Shown here: piece by piece, positions 7,237 to 15,033 of the stretch | How the letters are laid out: each line of letters opens with the position of its first letter | Position numbering within the stretch: the first letter of the stretch is position 1 | Assembly: GCF_016595235.1 (NCBI RefSeq) | Contig: NZ_JAENHL010000003.1 | Span: forward strand, 1-64,000 | Length of the DNA: 64,000 bases | Direction: 5' to 3' | Source: Taklimakanibacter albus | GTDB lineage: Bacteria > Pseudomonadota > Alphaproteobacteria > Rhizobiales > Aestuariivirgaceae | Notes under the pieces: generated by a model | Told to the model about the DNA's origin: nothing | Seen by the model: only the letters and a program-made list of their open reading frames with translations | The model's database searches: none | Position numbers and translations under genes: made by a program

Positions 7237-9306
7237 ATGACCTTGCGCTTCGCGATCGACACCGGCGGCACCTTCACCGACCTCATCGTCGGCGAGGCGG
7301 ATGGCAGCCTCACCATGCACAAGGCGCCGACGACGCCCGCCGATCCGGTGGCCGGCGTCATCGACGTGCTGAAGGTCGCGGCGGCCGCCAAAGGCGAGAA
7401 ACTCGCCGATTATCTGGCGCAGGGCGAAGTGCTGGTGCACGGCACCACCCACGCGATCAACGCCATCGTCACCGGGCGCACCGCGCGCACCGCCTTCCTC
7501 ACCACCGAAGGGCATCCCGATACGCTGGTGTTCCGTGAAGGCGGGCGCCAGGACGCGTTCAATTTCACCATCCCTTACCCCGAGCCTTTCATCCCCAAGG
7601 CGCTGACCTTCGAGGTCGAAGAACGGATCATGGCGTCGGGCGATGTGCGCACGGCGCTCAACGAGGCACGGCTCACGGCACTGCTCAAGGAACTGCCCGG
7701 CAAAGGCGTCGAAGCGATCGCCGTCTGCCTGTTGTGGTCGATCGTGAACCCTGAGCACGAGCTCGCGGTAGGCCGGTTGATCGAAAAACATCTGCCCGGC
7801 ATGCCTTATACGCTGTCGCACCGGATCAATCCCTCGATCCGCGAATATCGCCGCGCCATGTCGACCTCCATCGATGCGGCGTTGAAGCCGATCATGGGCA
7901 GCTATATGCGCGGCCTTGACCAGCGGCTCAGCGATGTCGGTTTCGCCGGCAGGCTCCTGGTGGTGACCTCGCAAGGTGGCGTCATGGATGCCGCCGAAGT
8001 GGCAGAGCAGCCGGTGCATCTCATCAATTCCGGTCCGAGCATGGCGCCGGTCGGGGCGCGCGCCTATTGCGGCGGCAGCGATACGAATACGCTGATCGTC
8101 GGCGATACCGGCGGCACCACGTTCGACGTGTCGCTGGTGCGCAACGGCCGCATCCCACGCACCCGCGAAACCTGGCTCGGCAAGCCCTTCTCCAGCCATC
8201 TCACCGGCATGCCGTCGGTCGACACCAAAAGCATCGGCGCCGGCGGCGGCTCGATCGCCTGGGTCGATGAGGGCGGCCTCCTGCATGTCGGGCCGATCAG
8301 CGCCGGCGCGGTGCCCGGGCCTGCCGCCTATGGCCGCGGTGGCACGCGTCCGACGGTGACCGACGCGTCGGTGGCGCTGGGCTTCATCGATCCCGATCAT
8401 TTTCTCGGCGGCAGGATGAAGCTCGACCGTCCGGCGGCGGAAGCGGCGATCCTACGCGATGTCGCCAAGCCGCTCGGGCAAAGCGTCGAGGCAGCGGCGG
8501 ACGCGATCATCGAGCTTGCCACCGAACATATGGTGCAGGCCATTCTCGACATCACCGTCAATCAGGGTATCGATCCACGGGAAGCCGCCTTCGTCGCCGG
8601 CGGCGGCGCGGCGGGGCTGAACTGCGTGGCGATCGGCCGGCGGCTCGGCTGCCGCAAGGTGCTGGTGCCGGAAACGGGCGCGGCGCTCGCCGCGGCGGGC
8701 GCGCTGGTGTCGGATCTCGTCGCCTATCACCAGGCGATGCTGCATGCGACGAGCCGTGAGTTCGATTTCGCGGCGGTGAACAAGGTGCTGGCCGATCTCG
8801 AGGCGCGCTGCGATGCGTTCCGCCGCCAGATCGGGCCTGACGCGGTTTTCGTCGGCATCGACTGGGCGACGGAAGCGCGTTATCCCGACCAGGCCTGGGA
8901 GATCGAAGTGCCGCTGCGCGCCAGCCGATTCACCGGCGATGCCGATATCGCGGCGCTCGTCGCCGATTTCCACAAGACGCATCAGGAGATCTTCGCGGTG
9001 AGCGACGAGGCCTCGCCGATCGAGACGATCGGCTGGGCGGCGGCGGTGCATTGCCGCCTGGGGGCGACGGCGCCGGGCCGCATGAAGAGCCATGACGACA
9101 AGGCCATCGGCCAGGACCGGCAGGTCTATTTCAAGGACACCGGCTGGGTGAAGGCCAAGGTGGCCAGCATCGATGCGCTTGCCGGCGATGCGGTGATCGA
9201 AGGCCCGGCCATTCTCGAATCGGGCTTCACCTCGATCGTGATCGATCCGGGCGCGACGGTGGCGCGCGACGGGTCCGGCACGCTCGTCATCGATATCGGA
9301 GTTTAG
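7237..9306 (+). CDS. hyuA: Hydantoinase/oxoprolinase subunit A
   Basis: A 689-residue HyuA-type subunit. The N-terminal ASKHA-like phosphate loop DTGGTFTD starts at residue 8. A second nucleotide motif reads GDTGGTTFDVSLV, followed by SIGAGGGSIAW. Length matches N-methylhydantoinase/acetone-carboxylase-like A subunits. With subunit B it would hydrolyse a cyclic amide such as a hydantoin, N-methylhydantoin or 5-oxoproline at the cost of ATP. It is in an operon: 8 bases after the rraA-like gene and 9 bases before hyuB. Confidence 0.9.
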   Translation: MTLRFAIDTGGTFTDLIVGEADGSLTMHKAPTTPADPVAGVIDVLKVAAAAKGEKLADYLAQGEVLVHGTTHAINAIVTGRTARTAFLTTEGHPDTLVFREGGRQDAFNFTIPYPEPFIPKALTFEVEERIMASGDVRTALNEARLTALLKELPGKGVEAIAVCLLWSIVNPEHELAVGRLIEKHLPGMPYTLSHRINPSIREYRRAMSTSIDAALKPIMGSYMRGLDQRLSDVGFAGRLLVVTSQGGVMDAAEVAEQPVHLINSGPSMAPVGARAYCGGSDTNTLIVGDTGGTTFDVSLVRNGRIPRTRETWLGKPFSSHLTGMPSVDTKSIGAGGGSIAWVDEGGLLHVGPISAGAVPGPAAYGRGGTRPTVTDASVALGFIDPDHFLGGRMKLDRPAAEAAILRDVAKPLGQSVEAAADAIIELATEHMVQAILDITVNQGIDPREAAFVAGGGAAGLNCVAIGRRLGCRKVLVPETGAALAAAGALVSDLVAYHQAMLHATSREFDFAAVNKVLADLEARCDAFRRQIGPDAVFVGIDWATEARYPDQAWEIEVPLRASRFTGDADIAALVADFHKTHQEIFAVSDEASPIETIGWAAAVHCRLGATAPGRMKSHDDKAIGQDRQVYFKDTGWVKAKVASIDALAGDAVIEGPAILESGFTSIVIDPGATVARDGSGTLVIDIGV

Positions 9307-9315
9307 GAGGGACGC

Positions 9316-11076
9316 ATGCGTGAAAACCCATCGAATTCCATGAACCGCGTCCAGCTCGCCGTGCTCACCGCCCGTTTCGAAGGCGTGGCGCGCAAGATGG
9401 CCAATACGCTCCATCGCACCGGGCGTTCGGGCATCCTCACCATTGCGCGCGATTTCTCCTGCGTGATCCTCACCGCGCAACATGAGCTTCTCACTGCCTC
9501 CGACAGCCTGCCCATTCATGTGCTGCGCGGACCGGAAGTCATGTGCCGGACAATGACCGACAATCATCCCGTATTGCGGCGCGGCGATGCCTATCTACAC
9601 AACTCGCCCTATCATGGCTGCACCCATCCTGCCGATCACAGCATTCTGGTGCCGGTGATCGACGATGACGGCGTCCATCGCTTCACGGTGCTGGCCAAGG
9701 GCCATCAGGCCGATTGCGGCAATTCGCTGCCGAGCACCTATATGGGTGCCGCCAAGGACGTCTATGCCGAAGGCGCGCTCATCTTTCCGGCAGTCAAGAT
9801 CCAGAACGACTATCAGCATCAGATGGACATCGTGCGCATGTGCCAGATGCGCATCCGCGTGCCTGAGCAATGGTGGGGTGACTATCTGGCCACCTTGGGC
9901 GCGGCGCGGGTCGGCGAGCGCGAGATCCTGGCGCTCGGGCGTGAGATGGGCTGGCAGGTGCTCGCGGATTATGCGCAGGCCTGGTTCGATTATAGCGAAG
10001 AGCGCATGCGCGCCGCCATCCGCACCATGCCCAAAGGCCGCATCACCCGCACAAGCCGGCACGATCCGTTTCCGGCGACGCCCGCCGAGGGCGTCGAGGT
10101 CAGCGTCACGGTCGATATCGATCCGGAAGCCGAGCGCATCGAGGTCGATGTGCGCAACAATATCGACTGCATGGAGAACGGCCTCAATCTGTCGGAGGGC
10201 TGCGCGCGCTCGGCGCCGATGGTCGGCATCTTCAACTCCATCGACCATACGGTGCCGAAAAACGAAGGCAGCTTCCGGCGCATCTCGGTGCTGCTGAAAG
10301 ACAACAGCGCGGTCGGCCGGCCGAGCCATCCGACCTCCTGTTCGGTCGCCACCACCAATCTCGCCGACCGGGTGTCGAATCCGGTGCAATGCGCCATCGC
10401 GGAACTGCGCGACGGTCTCGGCATGGCGGAATCGGGCGCCTGCATTCCGGCCTCTTCCGGCGTCGTCTCGGGCGTCCATGACGGCGAGCCCTTCGTCAAC
10501 GAAGTCTATCTCGGCTGTACCGGCGGCGCCGGGACGCCCACCACCGACGGCTGGCTCACCATCATGCATACCGGCAATGCCGGCATGTGCTACCAGGATT
10601 CGATCGAGATCGACGAGCTTCGCCATCCGATCTTCGTGAAAGCGCGCCGGCTGATGGCCGACACCGAAGGCGCCGGTCGCTTCCGTGGCGCGGTCAGCGC
10701 CTATTCGGAATTCTCGCCGGTCGGCTGCGACATGACGGTCGCCTATGTCAGCGACGGCAATGTCAATCCGGCGCGCGGCGTGCGCGGCGGCCTCACGGGG
10801 GCGCCGTCATCGCAATATGTGCGCCGTGCCGACGGCACGCTCGAGCCGATGCCGGGCTGCGCCGAGGTCGTGGTGCAAGCCGACGAGGCGATGGTGTCGA
10901 TCAGCTGCGGCGGCGGCGGTTACGGACCGCCCGATGAACGCGATCCGGCCATGGTGCTGCGCGATGTGCGCGAAGGCTGGGTCAGCCGTGAACGGGCGGA
11001 AAGCGTTTATCGCGTGGCGGTGACAGACGGATTGGAGATCGATGCGGCGGCCACTGAGGGCCTTAGGCGGGGATAA
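9316..11076 (+). CDS. hyuB: Hydantoinase/oxoprolinase subunit B
   Basis: A 586-residue HyuB-family subunit with a strong AGGAGG ribosome site just before the ATG. The N-terminal region FEGVARKMANTLHRTGRS and a metal-binding-looking stretch (HNSPYHGCTHPADH) are characteristic. The C-terminus has the usual glycine-rich GCGxxG-like ending (SCGGGGYGPP). It partners hyuA immediately upstream. Last gene of the rightward operon; a repeat pair follows, then the convergent LacI-type gene. The exact amide substrate cannot be read from sequence. Confidence 0.9.
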   Translation: MRENPSNSMNRVQLAVLTARFEGVARKMANTLHRTGRSGILTIARDFSCVILTAQHELLTASDSLPIHVLRGPEVMCRTMTDNHPVLRRGDAYLHNSPYHGCTHPADHSILVPVIDDDGVHRFTVLAKGHQADCGNSLPSTYMGAAKDVYAEGALIFPAVKIQNDYQHQMDIVRMCQMRIRVPEQWWGDYLATLGAARVGEREILALGREMGWQVLADYAQAWFDYSEERMRAAIRTMPKGRITRTSRHDPFPATPAEGVEVSVTVDIDPEAERIEVDVRNNIDCMENGLNLSEGCARSAPMVGIFNSIDHTVPKNEGSFRRISVLLKDNSAVGRPSHPTSCSVATTNLADRVSNPVQCAIAELRDGLGMAESGACIPASSGVVSGVHDGEPFVNEVYLGCTGGAGTPTTDGWLTIMHTGNAGMCYQDSIEIDELRHPIFVKARRLMADTEGAGRFRGAVSAYSEFSPVGCDMTVAYVSDGNVNPARGVRGGLTGAPSSQYVRRADGTLEPMPGCAEVVVQADEAMVSISCGGGGYGPPDERDPAMVLRDVREGWVSRERAESVYRVAVTDGLEIDAAATEGLRRG

Positions 11077-11086
11077 TTCCTAACTC

Positions 11087-11192
11087 CTCATGCTGAGGTG
11101 CGAGCGTAGCGAGCCTCGAAGCATGATCCAGGAACAGAGATCATGCCGTTTGCCACCCTTCGAGGGCCGCTTCGCGGCCACCTCAGGGTGAG
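11087..11192. repeat. Inverted pair of REP-like repeats between hyuB and lacI-type gene
   Basis: The left copy (about 11090-11130) begins CCTCATGCTGAGGTG and ends CCTCGAAGCATGA. The right copy (about 11153-11192), read on the other strand, begins CCTCACCCTGAGGTG and ends CCTCGAAGGGTGG. Inner stems differ by paired changes (CGAGCG..AGCGAG against GCCGCG..GCGGC), so each copy keeps a hairpin. The pair fills the gap between two convergent genes and may end transcription in both directions. Confidence 0.6.
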
Positions 11193-11202
11193 GGTTGTTC
11201 AT

Positions 11203-12225
11203 TCAATCCGATCCACCCGGAACCAGCGTCACGTCGAACAGCATCTCGCGCTGCTTGAAGCGGCCTTCCGACAGACGCTGGAGCAGCATCGCGCCGCCCT
11301 GCTTGCCCATCTCATAAGCGGGCGAGGCGATCGAGGTGAGGCGCGGGCGGACATAATCGATGAAGGCGAAGCCGTTGCAGCCGGTGACACGCACATCGCC
11401 CGGCACGGCGAAATTGCGGTCCTGCGCCCAGGTGAGCGCGGCGCAGCCCATCTGGTCGTTGCCGCCGAGCAGCGCGTCGGGCAGGCCGCTCCGCTCGACA
11501 TACCGCGCGATCGCCAGCTGCGTATCGGCGATCTCCTCGCTGCCGCAGGTCACCGTGTCGAGCTTGGCGCCATGACGCGTCGCCGCCGCCAGAGCGCCCG
11601 CCTGGCGCTCGGCCATCGCCGGCCAGCTTTGCGCCGGCACCAGCAGAGCAAGGCGCCTGGCACCGCGCTGGATGAGCCGCTCGGCCAAAAGCTCGCCGGC
11701 CTTGTGATCGTCCTGGCGGATCGACAGCGTGTCGGTCATGAAGTCCGGCGCCTCGTCCTGGAAGATCACGATCGGCTGGCCGGTGTCCTTGAACTGGCGA
11801 TAAAGTGCCCGGCGCTCCTGCTGGGTGCCCGACGCCATGATGCAGAGGCCGTCGGTCTGGTCGCGGCGGAGCAGATGCAGGTCGGCGACCGCCGCCCGGC
11901 GGATGCCGGTGACCAGAAGACCGTAGCCATTGCCGCTCAGATAATTCGAGATGCCGGCCAGGATGTTGCTGGTCATCGGATCGGCGAGGAAACGCGGCGA
12001 TTCATCCACGACGATGAGGCCGACGGCGCCGCGCTGCGAGAGCCTGAGATTGCGGGCGCCGGCATTGGGGCGGTAGTTCAATTCGCGAATGGCGGCAGCG
12101 ACCCGCTCGCGCGTCGCCTCCGACATCAGCTCGAGGCGGCCATTGACGACGTTGGACACCGTCGTCATGGAGACGCCGGCCCGCCTGGCAATATCCCGCA
12201 AAGTCACTCGCCCGTCATCGGCCAT
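11203..12225 (-). CDS. LacI-family transcriptional regulator
   Basis: A 340-residue repressor with an N-terminal LacI helix-turn-helix (VTLRDIARRAGVSMTTVSN, from residue 7) and hinge (NYRPNAGARNL). A periplasmic-binding-like sugar/ligand domain follows, including GLIVVDESPRF and GGNDQMGCAAL. Transcribed divergently from the RidA-like gene and convergently to hyuB. A palindromic TAACGTTA lies 29 bases upstream of its start codon, and related motifs precede the ABC and rraA operons, so it likely represses itself and the whole locus until the substrate or a derivative binds. Confidence 0.92.
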   Translation of the reverse strand: MADDGRVTLRDIARRAGVSMTTVSNVVNGRLELMSEATRERVAAAIRELNYRPNAGARNLRLSQRGAVGLIVVDESPRFLADPMTSNILAGISNYLSGNGYGLLVTGIRRAAVADLHLLRRDQTDGLCIMASGTQQERRALYRQFKDTGQPIVIFQDEAPDFMTDTLSIRQDDHKAGELLAERLIQRGARRLALLVPAQSWPAMAERQAGALAAATRHGAKLDTVTCGSEEIADTQLAIARYVERSGLPDALLGGNDQMGCAALTWAQDRNFAVPGDVRVTGCNGFAFIDYVRPRLTSIASPAYEMGKQGGAMLLQRLSEGRFKQREMLFDVTLVPGGSD

Positions 12226-12249
12226 GTCGTGTCGGCTCGTTTTCTCATC

Positions 12250-12262
12250 ACTTTAACGTTAC
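12250..12262. promoter_or_regulatory. Candidate LacI operator, lacI-type/ridA intergenic region
   Basis: ACTTTAACGTTAC contains the perfect 8-base palindrome TAACGTTA (12254-12261). It lies between the divergent regulator gene and the RidA-like gene, about 64 bases before the latter's start, so one site could control both. It shares CTTTAACGTT with 6534-6543 and 12 of 13 bases with 6387-6399. Confidence 0.55.
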
Positions 12263-12325
12263 TCTAAACGAAAAACTCAGGCCCGCCAGCCGCCCGCCGC
12301 GCCCATCCCCATAAAGGAAAACACC

Positions 12326-12700
12326 ATGTTCACAAGGATCATCGACCCCGCCGCCGCCCCCAATACCGGCGCCTATTCACCGGCCCTGAAAGTGGGCGAT
12401 TTCGTCTTCGTCTCCGGGCAAGGACCGATCGATCCACACGGCAACATCGTCGCCGGCAGCATCGAAAGCGAAGTGGCGCTTACCCTCGACAATGTCAGAC
12501 GTCTTCTCGCCGCCGCCGGCGCCCGCATGGATCAGGTGGTCAAATGCACCTGCTATCTCGCCGACATTGCCGATTTCGACGCGTTCGACGGCGTGTATCG
12601 CAGCTATTTCGGCGACGTGATGCCGACGCGCACGACTGTCGCTGCAGGTCTCGCCGGCATCAAGATCGAGATCGACGCGATGGCTTATGTCGGGAAGTAA
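12326..12700 (+). CDS. RidA/YjgF-family enamine/imine deaminase
   Basis: A 124-residue Rid-family protein; AAAGGA precedes the ATG. The conserved arginine that holds the carboxylate is R102 in PTRTTV, and GAYSPA, FVSGQGPID and the C-terminal IEIDAMA are all typical. Family members hydrolyse reactive 2-imino acids or related enamines. Divergent from the LacI-type gene and sharing its operator region, it may remove an imine or carbamate-like by-product of the amide-degrading pathway. Confidence 0.9.
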   Translation: MFTRIIDPAAAPNTGAYSPALKVGDFVFVSGQGPIDPHGNIVAGSIESEVALTLDNVRRLLAAAGARMDQVVKCTCYLADIADFDAFDGVYRSYFGDVMPTRTTVAAGLAGIKIEIDAMAYVGK

Positions 12701-12749
12701 GAAGTGAAAAGGTTGACTTCCCGGCGATAGCCACTACGTTCCCCACACC

Positions 12750-12824
12750 ATGATCACGTTTCCGAAACGTCATATTAAAGGAGCCCGGCTCGCCAAAGCC
12801 GGCCTTTCGCCCGGGCGCGCTTAA
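12750..12824 (+). other. Possible 24-codon ORF in ptsN leader
   Basis: ATG 12750 to TAA 12822-12824 encodes a short basic peptide (MITFPKRHIKGARL...). It has no good ribosome-binding site and no recognisable homology. It is listed because it lies in the otherwise gene-free stretch 12701-12952. That stretch also has a stem CCGGCT/AGCCGG and the hairpin at 12897-12923. Confidence 0.15.
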
Positions 12825-12896
12825 CACCATTCCCGCGTCCGGGATCATCGGGCTTTTCTCCATACCGTCTTGAACATCAGGCGCGCTTTCGCGTGC

Positions 12897-12923
12897 CCAG
12901 GGCATTTTCCTCGTGAGCCCTGG
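12897..12923. repeat. Hairpin in the region upstream of ptsN
   Basis: CCAGGGC (12897-12903) and GCCCTGG (12917-12923) form a perfect 7-bp stem with a 13-base loop that ends 29 bases before the ptsN start. It could be part of a structured leader. No U-tract follows, so it is not an obvious terminator. Confidence 0.35.
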
Positions 12924-12952
12924 CACGTCCGGGCGCCCGCGGAGTTTTTGCC

Positions 12953-13477
12953 GTGAGTTTCGTGGATCTCTTTCAAACCGAAGACATCATCCTGGATCAT
13001 CCGGCGGACACCGCGTCGCTGGTGCTGGAGGCCGTAGCCCTTCACCTGGCTGCCCGCAGCGGCGCCGACATGGAGACGATCCATGCGGCGCTCACCACCC
13101 GCGAGGATGTCGGCTCGACGGCCATCGATCACGGCGTCGCGATCCCGCATGCCAGGCTCGGCTGCGTCGCAACGCCCACCGCGATGCTGATGCGCCTCGC
13201 CCGCCCGATCGAATTCGATGCCCATGACGGCCATCCGGTCGATCTCGTCTTCGCGATGATCTGGCCGGCGCTGCCGAAAGAGAGCGCGCTCATCGGCCTT
13301 GCCGAATTGTGCCGGCTCCTGCGCGAGCCGCCGCTGCTGCATTGGCTGCGCGAAGCCGCCAATCCACGCGAGGCGCGCATGCTCCTGTGCTGTGCAGCTG
13401 AGATCATCGCGTCCCGCGATGCGCGCAGCCGCTTGCGCCTGCCGCCACGCGGCACGCTGGCGCCGGTGCCGGCATGA
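12953..13477 (+). CDS. ptsN: PTS IIA-like nitrogen-regulatory protein PtsN
   Basis: A 174-residue EIIA-fructose/nitrogen type domain. The phospho-accepting histidine is H66 in GVAIPHARL, and VGSTAIDHG before it is characteristic. The start is GTG 12953 with GCGGAG upstream. In proteobacteria EIIA-Ntr takes phosphate from NPr and EI-Ntr and tunes potassium transport, nitrogen and carbon responses. Family members are usually about 150-155 residues; the extra C-terminal arginine-rich tail is unusual. Here the gene is not beside rpoN/hpf but forms a unit with a Nudix gene that starts on its stop codon (ATGA). Confidence 0.88.
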   Translation: MSFVDLFQTEDIILDHPADTASLVLEAVALHLAARSGADMETIHAALTTREDVGSTAIDHGVAIPHARLGCVATPTAMLMRLARPIEFDAHDGHPVDLVFAMIWPALPKESALIGLAELCRLLREPPLLHWLREAANPREARMLLCCAAEIIASRDARSRLRLPPRGTLAPVPA

Positions 13478-13887
13478 GCGCGCCGGTCCGGCTGCAATAT
13501 GGAGCGCTGCCACTCCGTCCGTCGGCCTCAGGGAGGAGCGACATATTGCTGATTACCTCGCGCGACACCGGCCGCTGGATCATACCCAAAGGCTGGCCGA
13601 TGCGCGGCAAGGACGGCTGGGAAGTCGCGGCGCGCGAAGCCTTCGAGGAAGCCGGCATCGAAGGCGAGATACAAGCGCAGGCGATCGGCGCCTATCATTA
13701 CACCAAGCGCCGGCCCGCCGGACGGTCGCTGACCTGTCGCGTCGAGGTCTTTCCCTTCGGCGTGGTGAGCGAGCTCAAACGCTGGCCGGAACGGCATCAG
13801 CGCCGCCGCCAATGGTTCACCGCCGTGGAAGCCGCCAGCCTCGTCGATGAAGACGAGCTCAAATCCCTCATTCTCAGTGTCGAGTGA
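13474..13887 (+). CDS. NUDIX hydrolase
   Basis: A 137-residue Nudix-fold protein. The box is visible as GWPMRGKDGWEVAAREAFEEAGI: the REAFEEAGI part is canonical, but the acidic residue expected eight before the arginine is lysine, as in some DIPP-like relatives. Substrates of such proteins are diphosphoinositol or dinucleotide polyphosphates. Its ATG overlaps the ptsN stop by 4 bases and nspC follows 6 bases after its stop, so the three genes look co-transcribed. Confidence 0.87.
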   Translation: MSAPVRLQYGALPLRPSASGRSDILLITSRDTGRWIIPKGWPMRGKDGWEVAAREAFEEAGIEGEIQAQAIGAYHYTKRRPAGRSLTCRVEVFPFGVVSELKRWPERHQRRRQWFTAVEAASLVDEDELKSLILSVE

Positions 13888-13893
13888 AGAACG

Positions 13894-14994
13894 ATGACCG
13901 TGCAGACGCCTTATTACCTGATCGACAAGACGAAGCTCACGCGCAATCTCGCCCGGATCGACGAGTTGCGCGCACGTTCCGGCGCCAAGGTGCTGCTGGC
14001 GCTCAAATGTTTCGCCACCTGGTCGGTCTTCGATCTCATGCGCCCGCATATGGACGGCACGACATCCTCGTCGCTCAACGAGGTACGGCTCGGCGCCGAA
14101 AAATTCGGCGGCGAGACGCATGCCTACAGCGTCGCCTTCGCCGATCACGAGATCGATCAGGTCATGTCGCATGCCGACAAGATCATCTTCAATTCGATCA
14201 GCCAGCTCGAGCGTTTCGCCCACAAGGCGGCGGGAATCGGACGCGGCCTGCGTCTCAATCCCGGCATCAGCTCGTCGGGCTTCGATCTCGCCGATCCGGC
14301 GCGCGCCTATAGCCGGCTCGGCGAATGGGATCCGGAGCGGATCAAAACCGTGCTCGGCCGCATCGACGGCTTCATGATCCACAATAATTGCGAGAATGGC
14401 GATTTCGCGCTGTTCGACCGGATGCTGGGCGAGATCGAGGAACGCTTCGGGCTGCTCCTGCGTGAGGTCGACTGGGTGAGCCTCGGCGGCGGCATCCATT
14501 TCACCGGCGAGGATTATCCGCTCGCCGATTTCGCGGACCGCCTCAAGCGCTTCAGCGCACGCCATGGCGTGCAGGTCTATCTCGAGCCCGGCGAGGCGGC
14601 GGTGACGAAAAGCACGACGCTCGAAGTGACGGTGCTCGATACGCTGCACAACGGCAAGGATCTCGCCATCGTCGACAGCTCGATCGAGGCGCATATGCTC
14701 GATCTCCTCATCTACCGGCAAAGCGCCAAGATCGCGCCCGATGCCGGACCCTACCGCATCATGATCTGCGGCAAGTCCTGTCTCGCCGGCGATATTTTCG
14801 GCGAGTTTGCTTTCGCCGAACGGCTGAAGCCCGGCGACCGGCTCTCGATCCAGGATGCCGCCGGCTACACGATGGTGAAGAAGAACTGGTTCAACGGCGT
14901 GCAGATGCCTTCGATCGTGCTGCGCGAGCCCGATGGCAGCCTGAATCTCAAACGCGCATTTTCATATGAGGATTATCTCGCGAGCCTGTCGTGA
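13894..14994 (+). CDS. nspC: Carboxynorspermidine decarboxylase
   Basis: A 366-residue fold-III PLP enzyme. The PLP lysine is K38 in LLALKCFA, and conserved parts include NPGIS, HNNCEN, LGGGIHFTG, EPGEA and the active-site cysteine loop CGKSCLAGDIFGEF. It decarboxylates carboxy(nor)spermidine to (nor)spermidine, the last step of the aspartate-semialdehyde polyamine route. The partner dehydrogenase follows 39 bases downstream on the same strand, which supports the assignment. Confidence 0.93.
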   Translation: MTVQTPYYLIDKTKLTRNLARIDELRARSGAKVLLALKCFATWSVFDLMRPHMDGTTSSSLNEVRLGAEKFGGETHAYSVAFADHEIDQVMSHADKIIFNSISQLERFAHKAAGIGRGLRLNPGISSSGFDLADPARAYSRLGEWDPERIKTVLGRIDGFMIHNNCENGDFALFDRMLGEIEERFGLLLREVDWVSLGGGIHFTGEDYPLADFADRLKRFSARHGVQVYLEPGEAAVTKSTTLEVTVLDTLHNGKDLAIVDSSIEAHMLDLLIYRQSAKIAPDAGPYRIMICGKSCLAGDIFGEFAFAERLKPGDRLSIQDAAGYTMVKKNWFNGVQMPSIVLREPDGSLNLKRAFSYEDYLASLS

Positions 14995-15033
14995 GCCCTC
15001 GCTAACCCCCTCGAAAGGAGGCACCCACCCGAA

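Noticed and set aside
7204-10626. Large reverse-strand open frames over hyuA and hyuB
   Set aside because: They lie antisense to clearly recognised genes, start without ribosome sites and have biased composition.
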